Positions 44,423 through 55,398 of a stretch of DNA of 64,000 bases are shown here, in pieces (within the stretch, counting starts at the first letter, position 1; each line of letters begins with the position of its first letter). The DNA is from Heterohyrax brucei. Taxonomy: Eukaryota; Chordata; Mammalia; Hyracoidea; Procaviidae. The notes below the pieces were generated by a model, which searched no databases, had not been told where the DNA came from, and saw only the letters and a program-made list of their open reading frames with translations. Both the position numbers and the translations under genes were made by a program. Location of the stretch: positions 157,846,329-157,910,328 of the forward strand of contig CM053143.1 of NCBI GenBank assembly GCA_028571685.1, read 5' to 3'.

Positions 44423-45504
44423 CTTCAGTGAATATAGGACTCTTTTTTTAATCCTCAGCACTTCTGTATCTCTAGCAACTAGTACAACTATAAATTCATT
44501 TTCAACCTATACATGTAAATAATTCAGAAAAACAGTGAGGTTAGGTATAAGATTCCTGAATTTCATCTCATTCCATATTCCTAAAGTATAGTGAATTATC
44601 AGCTGTATGAAGCCATTAAATATATTTGGTAAATAAGTTATTGTAGCAAAAAAATGAGAAAAATCATACATACTATTAAAATTAGCAGAAGTTAGTATCA
44701 CTACCAAATCTTCATGGAATATGAATACACTTTTTTCAAAATTATTATGATCTAAGAAATATAGTAATATTTCTAAGACTGTGGAATTTTGAAACTGTGG
44801 ATTTGAAATCATGCTTGCCACTTTATATTTGTTCATTAATCTCTCTGGGCTTCAGTTTATGTAGTATGAGATCACAGCAGTACCTACAAAAATAGATTTT
44901 TTATGGGTTTCACATACATTAATATGAAAAAAGGTTACAATGTAAAACAATGTTTTCCGTAATTGTGTTCTTTTATTAAGATTAGAATCCTCACTAATCA
45001 CGTGTTGAACTTTAAAAAACTAAAGCCACAGAAAACTAACCAGCTTCATAGTAAATTACTCAGAAAATTTGTGATCCAATGTGAAAATTTATCATAATTT
45101 TATTCTCTCAGGTCTCATAGTGAATGTGGACACAATATTTGTATTTAAATTAAATCACAGTTGCTAATCTAAATCAACCTTTATAATTACACTCGTGGCT
45201 TTATTTTGTAAATCTTTTTTTTTTTTTTCCTGTGGTATGGTTTTTAATCCTAATCCAGTTTCTTATTTGCCTGAGGACAAATTTGATCTCCAGCTTGAAT
45301 GCTGGAAAAAATTCATGCTTTTTTTTTTTTAAAGTATATGATTATCTTGTTTATTTATGTGCATAGCAATAGAATGAATTTGCCATTTAAAATACATGAC
45401 CCATACTTGACTATTATTGGCAATAATTTTCATTCTTCAGCAAAGGCCTCTCTTTTATTTTTGCTCAATGAACAACATGTCTCTCTCTCAGTGTTGGAAG
45501 CTTG
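44423..45504. other. Unassigned AT-rich DNA
   Basis: No gene or repeat is recognised. The minus-strand open frame at 44507-44836 (109 codons) has no recognisable domain. Confidence 0.5.
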
Positions 45505-47745
45505 TTATTATAGTTTGTTAGGGACAATCTTGTCAGTTCTGACTCCAAGTAGCACTATGTACAATAGAAGTATGTACAGTACACTGCCCAATTCTGTACT
45601 ATCCTCATAATCCTTGTTATATTTCAGACCATTCTTACAGCCACTATGTCAATTATCTTGTTGAGAATCTTTCTTTTGTTGGTTCTACTTTATTAAGCAT
45701 GATATACTTCATCCGGGACTGTTCCTTCCAGATAACCTATCCAAAATACATGAGATTAAGTTTTGCCATCCTTAATCCTAAGAAGCATCTGGAGTGTACT
45801 TCTTCTAAAACAGGTTTAGTTGTTCTTTTGGCAGTCCATGGTATATTCAAAATTCTTTGCCAACACCATAATTCAAAGGCATCTATTCTTTGGTCTCTCT
45901 TATTCATGGTGCAGCTTTCACATGTACATGATGTGGTTGAAAGTATCATGGCTTGCATCAGGCACACGTAGCCCTCATATCTTTGCTTTTGAACACATTA
46001 CAGAGGTCTTTTGCAGCAGATTTGCCCAACGTAGTATGTTTGATTTCTTGATTGCTCCTCCCATAGGCACTGACTGTAGATCCAAGTAAAATTAAATCCT
46101 TGACAACTTCTATCTTTTTTCTGTTTGTCATGATGTTGCTTATTGGTGCAGTTGTGAGGACTTAGTCTATAGTCTACAGTCTTTCATCTTTATCAGTAAG
46201 TTTTTAAGTCCTCTTTGGTTGCAGCAAGCAAGGCTGTGTCATTTGAATACCACAACTTGTTGATTAGTTTTATCCCAATCCTGATGCTGCATTCTTCATA
46301 CTGTTCAGCTTCTCAGGTTATTTGCTCAGCATACAGATTGAATGAGTCTAGTGAAAGGAATTACTGTATCATATACCATTTCTGACTTTAAAGCCAGCAT
46401 TATTTTCTTGCTTTCTTCCAAGACTTGCCTCTTTATCTATGCATAGGTTTCTTAGGAGAACAGGTTTTATGGAATCACCATTTTTCACAGTGTCATCCAC
46501 AATTAGTTATGATCCATACATTTGAATCCTCTTGCATAGTCAACAAAACATTGATAAATATCTTTTTTGGTATTCTCTACTTTCAGCCAAGATCCATCTG
46601 ACATCAGCAATGATATTCCTGGTTCCATGTCTTCTCCTGAATCTGACTTTAATTTCTGACACTTCCCTGTTGATGCACTTTGGCAAGTGCTTTTGCATTA
46701 TCTTCAGGAATGTTGTATTTGAGCATGGACCTGACCTAGAATATGGAAAGGCATTGCTTGGCAATCATCTGAATCCTAGGGTAAATATTATCACCTTTGT
46801 CTTAGAATTCAATGTGTGTTCCTTTTTTTAAAGTAAGTTTCAGTGTAAATTTTAGTGTACTATTAAAGTACTGAAAAACATTATTTTGAATTTCTGGAAG
46901 TTTTGTGTTTATGCACAGCTTCAGCCATTTCAAATTCTCTTTAGCAAAAGTTCAATTGTGCATGATATTGATGATTTTTTTCAGTCATTTCTATATTTTT
47001 TGAATCACTTTTCTTTGTGTTGAACACAAGTAGAGATTTCTTCCTATCTGTTGGCCAGGTTGCAATATTTCAAATTTCTTTGCAAAAATCACTGGGGACG
47101 TCTACTACTGTATTCTTTTGTTGAAGAATCCTGGTATTCCATCAATTTCTAAAGTCTCATTTTTCACCAACGCCTTGACATAGCAACATAGATTTCTTCT
47201 TTCAGCTTCATCCATTCTTCGCCATATGCTGCCTTCTGAAATGGCTGAACTTTGACCAGTTCTTTCTGGCACAGTCACACTATGTATTCATTCTGTCTTC
47301 CTTTGATATTTCCTACATCATTCAGTTTTTTGTCCATAGAAAACCTCAGTTCTGGAATTTGATGCTTGAATTTTTTCTTCAGTTCTCTCAGCTTGAGAAA
47401 TGCTTGGTTTTCTAACTCTTGTTCTATGTATATTTCTTTATAACATTTTACTTCACCTTGTTCAGCAGCACTCTTAAATCTAGTCAGCTGTTTTGCTTCA
47501 TTTCTGCCTTTTGCCTTAGCTACTATGCTCTAGAGCAAGTTTCAAAGTCTCTTCAGACACACATTTTTATCTTTTATTTCTTTCCTGTCTTTTTAATTAC
47601 TGCTTGCATTCCTTATGTTTGATGTATTTTAGGTTACCCCCCAGCTCTTCTGGTCTTCAGTCAATAGTGTTCAATGTATCCAGTCCGTTACTGAGATTGT
47701 CTATAAATTCAAGTAGTATATAACCCAGGGCATTGTGATATCCTT
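45505..47745 (-). mobile_element. Long RTE (BovB-like) LINE copy, antisense
   Basis: About 2.24 kb, the longest single RTE piece here. It runs from near the 3' end (left), through the C-terminal region (45690-46500), RT (46500-47000) and the region upstream of RT. A full RTE is about 3.2 kb by family knowledge, so the 5' third is missing. Open pieces such as 45737-45967 (RIDAFELWCWQRILNIPWTA) and 46540-46764 (DVRWILAESREYQK) show RTE protein remnants. Frames are broken throughout. Confidence 0.9.
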
Positions 47746-47789
47746 GGGGACACAATATGGCTGCTAATAAGAGCCAGCTATGTGACCAT

Positions 47790-47963
47790 TTGGAAACTTC
47801 AGTGGCATAGTGGTTAAGTGCTACAGCTGACAACCCAAGGGATGACAGTATGACTCTACCAGGTGCTCCTTGGAAACTGTGTAAGGCAGTTCTACTCTGT
47901 CCTACGCAGCTACTATGAGTTGAAATCAATTCAGCAGCAATAGATTTGGCTTATTGGGTTTTT
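47790..47963 (+). mobile_element. AfroSINE, sense
   Basis: TGGAAACTTCAGTGGCATAG head, middle and tail are in order. It follows the RTE copy after a short spacer. Confidence 0.88.
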
Positions 47964-48562
47964 ATGTGATCATCAAGTGTTTTTGTAGGGCTAGTACACT
48001 ACATGTTCCTGGGATGCACAAGAGGGATAGAACACTAATACTGCGGGCTACTCAGAAAAGAGCATGTTGCTATGGTGATGAGTAAAGGAGCTTTCCAAAA
48101 GAGATTCTCTCAAGAATAGATTACCATGGTAACAGCAAAGAGACTTCTCAGGAGTACCATTAATGTAACTTTCAAAGACAATTAAAATAGTGTTTACTCT
48201 TACATTACTTAATATGGAATAATTGAAAATGACACGCAGGTAAAATTCAGTATAGGGAAAGTGGCAAAACAGACTACCAATTTGAAACTTATCTTTGTAT
48301 AGAAAAATTCCTGATCAGTCAGATGTATGAGCCATGACAGTAGGGTGTCATGATGCTGGCGTCATTGTTGTCTTAAAAAGCAATCCTTAATAAACTGCTA
48401 AGCCTCAAGGTTAAACCTGGATCTCCTCTGTTATGAATCAAACTGGAAGGGGATTAAATAATGCGAGTGAAACCTCGGCATCATCAGGAGGTCCCAAACA
48501 TGACAACTGTACTTTGGCTGTTATGGACAATTTAAAGTTTCCATCAGCTTCAGCCTGAACTT
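47964..48562. other. Unassigned DNA, possibly an LTR remnant
   Basis: No gene is seen. The segment 48300-48530 has an AATAAA-type signal (about 48389) and an LTR-like feel, but no ends or target-site duplication can be defined. I do not assign it. Confidence 0.4.
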
Positions 48563-49376
48563 TGTTGTGGTTGTGAGATGCCACTGAGTCAGTTCCTTAC
48601 CTATAGAAACCCTATAAACAACAGAACAAACCACTACCCAGCCCTGTGCCTTGCCCACAATAATTATTATGCTTAAGCCCATTGTTGTAGTCACTGTGTC
48701 AATCTATCTTGTTGCAGGTCTTTTCTGTTTTTAAGTGACCCCCCACTTTACCAAGCATGATGTTCTTATCCATAGATTCATCCCTCCTGAAAACATGTCC
48801 AGGCTATGTTAGATGCAGTCTCACCATCCTTATTTCCAAGGAGGACACTGGTTGTACTTCTTCCAGAACAGATCTGTTTATTCTTTTGGCAGCCCATGGT
48901 ACATTCAATATTCTTCTACAATACCACAACTTAAATGTATCAGTTTCTTTTCTGTTTTCTTCATTCATTGTCCAGATTTTGCAGGAATGTGACATGATTG
49001 AAAATACCATGACTTGGATCAGGTGCACCTTAGTATTCAAGGTGGTATCTTTACTTTTCAACACTTTAAAGTGGTCTTTTACAGTGGATTTTACCAATGC
49101 TATGCTTCTTTTGATCTCTTGGCTGTTGCTTCCATGGGTGTTGATTGTGGACCCAAGTAAAATGAAATCCTTGACAAATGCAATCCTTTTTCCATTTATC
49201 CTGATTCTGCTTATTGGTCCAGTTGTGAGAAATTTGTTTTCTCAATGTTGAGTTGCAACCCATAACTATAACTTACGTATGAGCAACTGGTGGTCTGTTG
49301 CATGGTTGGCCACTAGTTTGTCTGAAATGATGACACTGAGCTTCTCCTGCATCTCCTTCAACAGGTGCAGAACCAG
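48563..49376 (-). mobile_element. RTE LINE, antisense, internally deleted
   Basis: 48563-49262 is the 3' end and C-terminal region. From 49263 the sequence jumps to a much more 5' part of the element (TATGAGCAACTGGTGGTCTG...), so RT and neighbouring coding sequence are missing from the middle. Open frame 48804-49097 (-) shows RTE remnants (KLWYCRRILNVPWAAKRINR). Confidence 0.85.
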
Positions 49377-49651
49377 AATTATAACAGGTTAAAGTTGAAA
49401 AAACAAAAGACCATGTATGACCTATTAAGCACTAACAAGAAAGAGCCAAATAAAAGAAAGAAAAAAATTAATAAATGAAAATTAAAGGTAAAAATAAATG
49501 TAATTAAATGTGCTCTCAGTGTGGATTTTACACCATTTTTAAATAGCACAATGTATGGCATTGGTTATTTTTATTATTCTGCATTTAGTGCATGAATTTT
49601 GAATTATATACTGACATCTAAAAGAATGATTGGGCTTTAAATATTTACAAG
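49377..49651. other. Unassigned A-rich DNA between two RTE copies
   Basis: No gene or repeat is recognised. Confidence 0.5.
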
Positions 49652-51095
49652 ATAAAATTTCAACTAAAAGGTCTGGTGAAAACAAGGCTCTGAGTATTCA
49701 TGAAATGCCTGTTGAGATGTTTCAAAGAATGGATCCAGTATAGGAGTTGCTCACTCATCTAAGCCAAGAAATCTGACAGACAGCTACCTAGCTAATTTAC
49801 AACAGAATGTGGAAATTATTGGACCGCATCATTAATATGACATGCAGGTAAAATTGTGCTGGAGATAATTCAAAATTCTTTGCTGTAATACATCAGTAGG
49901 GAATTGCCAGAAATTTAGCCTGAATTCAGAAGAGGACTCGGATTAAGGAGTATCACTGGTAATGTCTGATGAATCTTGAATGAAAGCAGAAAATACCAGA
50001 AACATGTTTAACTCTTTTTTATGACTATGCAAAGGCATTTGACAGTGTGACTCATAACAAATTATAGATAACATTGCAAAGAATAGGAATTCCAGAACAC
50101 TTAATTATTCCCATGAGGAACCACTACATAGATCGGGAGGCAAACTGTTCACACTATACAAGTAGATAGGATGTGATACAAAACTAGGAAATGTACTTGT
50201 CAGTGTTATATCCTTTCATCATACTATTCAAGCTGTATGCTGAGCAAATAACCCCAGAATCTGGATAATATAAAGAATAATACAGCATCAGGATTGGAGG
50301 AAGACATATGGACAATCTATGATACTCAAATCCGTGCTTGCTGAAAGCAAAGAGACATGAAACGCTTACTGACGAAGAATCAAAGACTACAGGCTTCAGT
50401 ATAGATAACGCCTTAACCTGAAGAAAACAAAAATTTTCACAAGTGGATTGATAAGCAGCATCAGGATAAATGGAGAAAAGATTGAAGTTGTCAAGGATTT
50501 CATTTTACTTGGGTTCACAATGAACACCCATGAAAGCATCTGTCAAGAAATTTGATGATGTATTACATTGGGCAAATTTGCCTCAAAAGACTTCTTTAAA
50601 GTGTTCAAAAACAAAAATGTCACTTTGGTGACTGAGGTGTGCCTCACCCAAGCCAAAGTATTTTCAGTCACTCTATATGCATCAGAAAGTTGGACAATGA
50701 GTATGGAAGACCTAAGAAGAACAATGCCTTTGGAGTATGGTGTTAGCAAAGATTATCGAATATAATATGGACTGATAAAAGAAGGAACAAATTTGTTTTG
50801 GAAGGAATACAGCCAGAATGCCTCTATGAAGAAAGGGTTGCAAGACTTCATCTCACAGACTTCGGACATGGTATCAGGATAGACCTTTCCCCAGAGAAAG
50901 ACATCATGCTTAGTAAAACAGAGAGTCAGCAAAAGAGAGAAGGACCCTCAACAAGATAGACTGACAGAGTGACTAAAACGACGAGCTGAAGCACAGCAAG
51001 GATTTTGAAGATGATGCAGCACTGGGCCACATTTTATTTTGTTGTACATAGTGTTCCTGTGAATTGGAACCAATTGCATGGCACCTAAAAAATGC
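49652..51095 (+). mobile_element. RTE LINE 3' half, sense
   Basis: About 1.44 kb from just upstream of RT motif 1 to the 3' end (GGAACCAATTGCATGGCACC). The RT motif-A region is visible in nucleotide form (GACTATGCAAAGGCATTTGA at 50021-50040, encoding DYAKAFD). Several deletions and shifts break it. Confidence 0.9.
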
Positions 51096-51710
51096 AATTA
51101 ATCTTACTTCTTGCTTACACTAGAGGTCTCATCCCTAGTGATCCAGGATATCATAACCAAGAGTTATGCCCATTTCAACACATGTATTCTTCATCACCGT
51201 ACCTACACCTAACATTTCTATCATAACAACTTACTTAACTTAAGACTAAATATTTGGAGAACTAGTGGTTAGCCTTGCCACCCAATTCTGTGTTTCTTTT
51301 TGTTCCTCTTTCTTGCCATGAGAAGTCACCCTTAGGATATTTCACTGTCCTCAAAAAACAGTTACTTTATAGGTAGATTAGGGCTACAATGGCCAGCTGT
51401 TCCTCCCAACTCCACGTGGAGTAGGTGACCTGTAGCATACCCTCTGGGGCAGTTTTACTCTGTCCATTCCTCTATTTCTATAAGGACATGGAAAATAACC
51501 AAAAAACAATTTTAACTTTTAAGTATATGAGATTTTGAGTCTTCTAGGTAAACATTTTCTTTCTTTAGAAGCTTCTAAACTTACCTAGATTCAGTCTCTG
51601 CAAAATTAAAAACTGTGAAGATCTGAGTAAGCAGTGGATTAGGTAACTGTAAATTATCATACTGATTTCTTTGCTCAGTAAAATGACTGTACAATTGCAA
51701 ATTGTTTTTG
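51096..51710. other. Unassigned DNA
   Basis: No gene or repeat is recognised. Confidence 0.5.
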
Positions 51711-51880
51711 CTCCAAACCAAAGCAAATCTACTGCCATGAAGTCAATTCCAACTCATAGTGACCCTACAGGACAGAGTAGAACTGCTGCATAGAGTTTTC
51801 AAGGATAACCTGGTAGATTCAAACTGCTAATCTTTTGGTTAGCAGCTGTAACACTTAATCACTATGCCACCAGGGTTTCC
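51711..51880 (-). mobile_element. AfroSINE, antisense, full length
   Basis: The antisense tail (CCAAACCAAAGCAAATCTAC), middle and head (CACTATGCCACCAGGGTTTC) are all well preserved. Confidence 0.93.
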
Positions 51881-52104
51881 TTGCTTATGATAGCACCTCT
51901 TAAAATAATAGCCTTTGCTCTAGCTATAATTCATGTGTCCTTATAGCAAACAGAGTCTTTGTGTGGTACATATATTTAATGTGCTCAACTGCTAACTGAA
52001 AGAATGAAAGTTAATGCCCTATCAGATCTGCCATTGAAGAGAGATCAGCAATCTACTAAAAAACAAAAAAAATCAGCTTCATGGAACACAGTTCTATTTG
52101 AGAC

Positions 52105-52150
52105 GTATGGGTTTACCATGAGTTGAAACTGACTAGATGGCAACAGGTAA
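52105..52150 (+). mobile_element. AfroSINE tail fragment
   Basis: TACCATGAGTTGAAACTGAC and AGATGGCAACAGG match the SINE tail. No head is present. Confidence 0.5.
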
Positions 52151-52202
52151 TTGAACAGCAAACAGAAATATGTATAAAACTTGTTCTACAAACAATCCCA
52201 TA

Positions 52203-52236
52203 TGAAGCCAAGTCACGCCAAGTGCCGTCAAGTCGG
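52203..52236 (-). mobile_element. Short SINE/RTE-like tail fragment
   Basis: About 34 bases (AAGCCAAGTCACGCCAAGTG...). This is the reverse complement of the short tail piece seen at 28961 and 62802, directly abutting a TA microsatellite. Confidence 0.5.
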
Positions 52237-52267
52237 CCCATATATATATATGTATATATATATATAT

Positions 52268-52300
<33 letters not shown>

Positions 52301-52318
52301 GAGAAAGACAGAGAGACA
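52237..52318. repeat. TA/CA microsatellite
   Basis: (TA)n then (CA)n of about 12 units, then GA-rich. Confidence 0.9.
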
Positions 52319-52319
52319 G

Positions 52320-52471
52320 AGTCCTGGCAGTGTAGTGGTTTAGAGCTATGATTACTAACCAAAAAACTGGCATTTCAAATGCAAGTACTCCTTGGAAACC
52401 CTATGGGGAAGTTCTACTCTGTCCTATAAGGTTACTGTTAGTTGGAATCACCTCAGAGGCAATAGCTTTGT
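52320..52471 (+). mobile_element. AfroSINE between two microsatellites
   Basis: Sense copy with head (GTCCTGGCAGTGTAGTGG), middle (CCCTATGGGGAAGTTCTACT) and tail (GTTAGTTGGAATCACCTC). Its TTTG-type end runs straight into (TG)n. Confidence 0.9.
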
Positions 52472-52612
52472 GTGTGTGTGTGTGTGTATCTTATATATAT
52501 ATATATATGCACATATGTATGTATAAATATGTATGCATGTATATATACACATGCATATATATGTGTATATACATACATATACATATATGTATACATACAT
52601 ATATATAATTTT
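52472..52612. repeat. TG/TA microsatellite
   Basis: (TG)n, then long mixed (TA)n, TATG and CATA repeats. Open frames across it (52348-52705) are repeat artefacts. Confidence 0.9.
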
Positions 52613-52632
52613 TTAAAATATTATTTTAAATA

Positions 52633-52965
52633 TTTGTTTTATCTTGGTGAAAATATACACAGCAGAACTTACACTGATTCTGCAATTTCTAAATTTACAG
52701 TTTAATGACATTGCTTATGTGCTTCAGGTTATCTCATCATTCTCACTATTTCTGCCCATATTCTTCCGCCACCATTGACTTAGGCTTACTGTCCCCTAAA
52801 GTTTTCAATTTTGCTTTAGATTTACTGTTGTCAGTTTGATTTCATATAGACAATTCTTTAAAATAATATAATGTGTAAGGTGAACATTCTTTTCTAATTA
52901 AGCTGAAATACTGTTTAATTCAAAGATTGTTTCCTATCCTTTCATCAAGATCTATCTATAGAAGA
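52633..52965 (-). mobile_element. Old L1M-type 3' UTR, antisense
   Basis: It matches the same old L1 3' region as 23636-24383 in antisense (TTATCTTGGTGAAAATATAC..., later TTGTCAGTTTGATTTCATAT). It is interrupted on the right by the L1 at 52969. Bases 52637-52784 are repeated in inverted form at 53095-53243. Confidence 0.75.
52637..52784 (+). repeat. Inverted repeat, left arm (flanking DNA)
   Basis: The reverse complement matches 53095-53243 with about four mismatches in ~146 bases by hand alignment, roughly 97% identity. Confidence 0.92.
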
Positions 52966-53094
52966 GATGGAGTCAAGATGGTGGACTAAACACATGTCTC
53001 CCTAAATCCTGCTGGAAAGCAAGACCTGAAATGATAATTAAATGGGGGCTTCTGGACACCTAGTGAGCCCTAGGACATGGCATAAGGGATCTAA

Positions 53095-53275
53095 AGCCTA
53101 AGTCAATGATGATGGAAGAATATGGGCAGAAATAGTGAGAATGGTGAGATAACCTGAAGCACATAAGCAATGTCATTAAACTGTAAATTTAGAAATTGCA
53201 GAATCAGTGTAAGTTCTGCTGTGTATATTTTCACCAAGATAAAGGTAAGACAGAGAAAAAAAGTTAAAGTGGTGA
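53095..53275 (-). repeat. Inverted segment inside the L1 5' UTR
   Basis: 53095-53243 is an inverted copy of flanking 52637-52784. The next ~30 bases (GACAGAGAAAAAAAGTTAAA...) look like L1 5' UTR in reverse, compared with the CACCATTTTGACTTTTTTTT block at 13868. So one inverted block joins flanking DNA to L1 leader sequence. Confidence 0.8.
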
Positions 53276-53962
53276 GCTAAAAATTTAAAGTGGTGGCAGC
53301 TAAGCTTTGATGCACTGCTGGTGGGATCAGCAAATGGAATCACCACTCTTTGAGAGCCTGGTTATGGACTCTGTGCAACTTGGCACGTCTGGCCTCTCTC
53401 TTTGAGCCTCCATCATTGAGTAGCCTGTACTAAGGCAGGTGGGGAGTTTGCGTGGAATGCCATCTTCTTTGACTGGGAGGCAGAAATACCCATATGGAGG
53501 CCTTAGCTGGACCTAGTTCCCAGGCTGCCTGGAGGAGAGTGCTTTTTGGGCAGAAAAGCAGTATTTTCCAGTGTGGCCTATGGGTGGGGCCCGGCAATAG
53601 ATGATAGCAGGGCAGTAGTCTTTCCATGTATTGAACTAGTTTATACCATCTGGGGTTGGATATAAAGGTGCTTAATTTGCTAGCTAGAAAGGCAGACTTC
53701 TACATGTAAAAGCCTGACTGACTTTGGAAGCTGTCAGATACCTTTTACCTTTCAAAATAAGACTGCCTAGAGAAATAACTGATGCATTCTGACAACATCT
53801 CTTCCAGCCTTTGCTGACTCACATTACAGAGTCAGCTGACAGCTACCCAGTGACTCTACAGGTAGAGCCATGTCTTTGCCATCAGGAGCTGGAACCAGCT
53901 GCCACAGAGATTCCACTGATCCCAGTCACTGGAGTACATAAAGGTGTCACCTTCAAGTTCAG

Positions 53963-54957
53963 ATGGAGCGAGCTTCAAATCCCATTAAGGTAACACCAGA
54001 GAGACAAAAGAACATCCAGATTCCCAAACAGCAACAAACTAGGGATAAAAACGTAAAGAAAAACTCACATAAGGCTTCAGAAGACCCCCAAAAGAAAGAA
54101 CCAAAGAACTTCCCAGACAAAGAAGGCTTTCTGAAACTATCAGAGGTTGAGTACAAAAGGATTATATATAGAGCCCTATTAGATCCTATACAAAATGCAG
54201 CAGAACAAAATGAAAAATTAAAAAAGTTGTTCGATCTGATGGAACACCAGTACTCTGAAATCCAATGGATCAAGAACAAAATCAAAAAGATAGAAATTTC
54301 AATTCAAAGTCAATAAAATAGAGATGAACAAGTAGAAAGTAGACTTACTGGCTTGGAAGACAGAGCTAGAGACTCCAGCATCTGCAAATAAGGACAAATA
54401 AGAGAACAGAAACAAGAAAACTGAAGAAGCATCAACAAGCATGTGAGACTCAAGAGGAACAATCTATAACTAACTGGAGTTCTTGTGCAGGGCGAGACAC
54501 CCGAGAACACAGACAGGATCTTGGCTAAGCTACTAACAGAAAACTTCCCAGAAATTATGAGAGAAGAGAACATAGATATCCAAGATGCATGTTGAACACC
54601 ACTCAATATAGATCTCTAAAGAAAAACTCCAAGACATAATCAAACTTAATAAAATGAAACACATGCAGAAACTCTTAAAGGCAGCAAGACCCAAAGCAAA
54701 GCTAACATTCAGAGGGAAGCCCTGTAGGCTTTCATCTGATTTCTCAGCAGAAACAATGCTGCCATGGAAACAATGGGATGACACATTCAAGGCCTTCAAG
54801 AAGAACTTCCAACCAAGAATTATATATCCTACAAAACTATCTTTCAAATATGACAATGAAATCAAGACATTCACAGAGAAACAGAAACTCACAGACTTTT
54901 TGAAAACCAAACCAAATCTGCAAGAGACACTGAAAGAAGCTCTTGGCTTAGAAGGAT
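53963..54957 (+). pseudogene. ORF1: L1 ORF1 remnant with the full N-terminus
   Basis: The start is ATG 53963 (MERASNPIKVTPERQKNIQI). The basic N-terminal region and the start of the coiled coil are open to 54316. The coiled coil then decays through stops and shifts, and the C-terminal domain is open again at 54654-54959 (KAARPKAKLTFRGKPCRLSS; YPTKLSFKYDNEIKTF). It shows the N-terminus that the 13.6-kb copy has lost or changed. Its stop is near 54957 (GLEG*). It is non-functional. Confidence 0.92.
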
Positions 54958-55398
54958 AAAATTATTAATTTTATATTTTAGGAGGAAATACAGGACACAT
55001 CATCCAGAATCCTACTCAGTTTAGGAAGGGTCCAACTGAATCAAAGCAGTAATATTAAAAGAAGTGATCCAGTGATCATATCAAGAAAACTATAATGTCA
55101 TCATATTAAAAAGAGGGACGTACCACAGTTGTTATAGTCCTTCCAGATGGGGAGGAAGTACTTAAGACTTGCAGTAGTTAAAATTGTGTTTAAACATAGA
55201 TTATTAAAGGGGATCACAGGGCATCCACAAAGCACAATAAGATGCAACTTACCAAATCAAGAAACGTAATACAGGAGTCTTAAAGACCACAAAACCAACT
55301 ATGAAAAAGGTGAAAAATCAACTCACAAAGAAGAGTGTCCCAGAACATAATATTAAGGACAACAGAGAAAATATCAGCACAAAATTAAATGAGTCACA

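Noticed and set aside
47964-48562. Possible LTR
   Set aside because: AATAAA and composition alone are not enough; no ends or duplication could be found.
52237-52612. Array-like regular repeats
   Set aside because: Plain dinucleotide microsatellites around a SINE; no spacer-repeat structure, and the genome is mammalian.
52348-52705. Cys/Tyr/Ile-rich frames resembling a repetitive protein
   Set aside because: Products of the TG/TA microsatellite.
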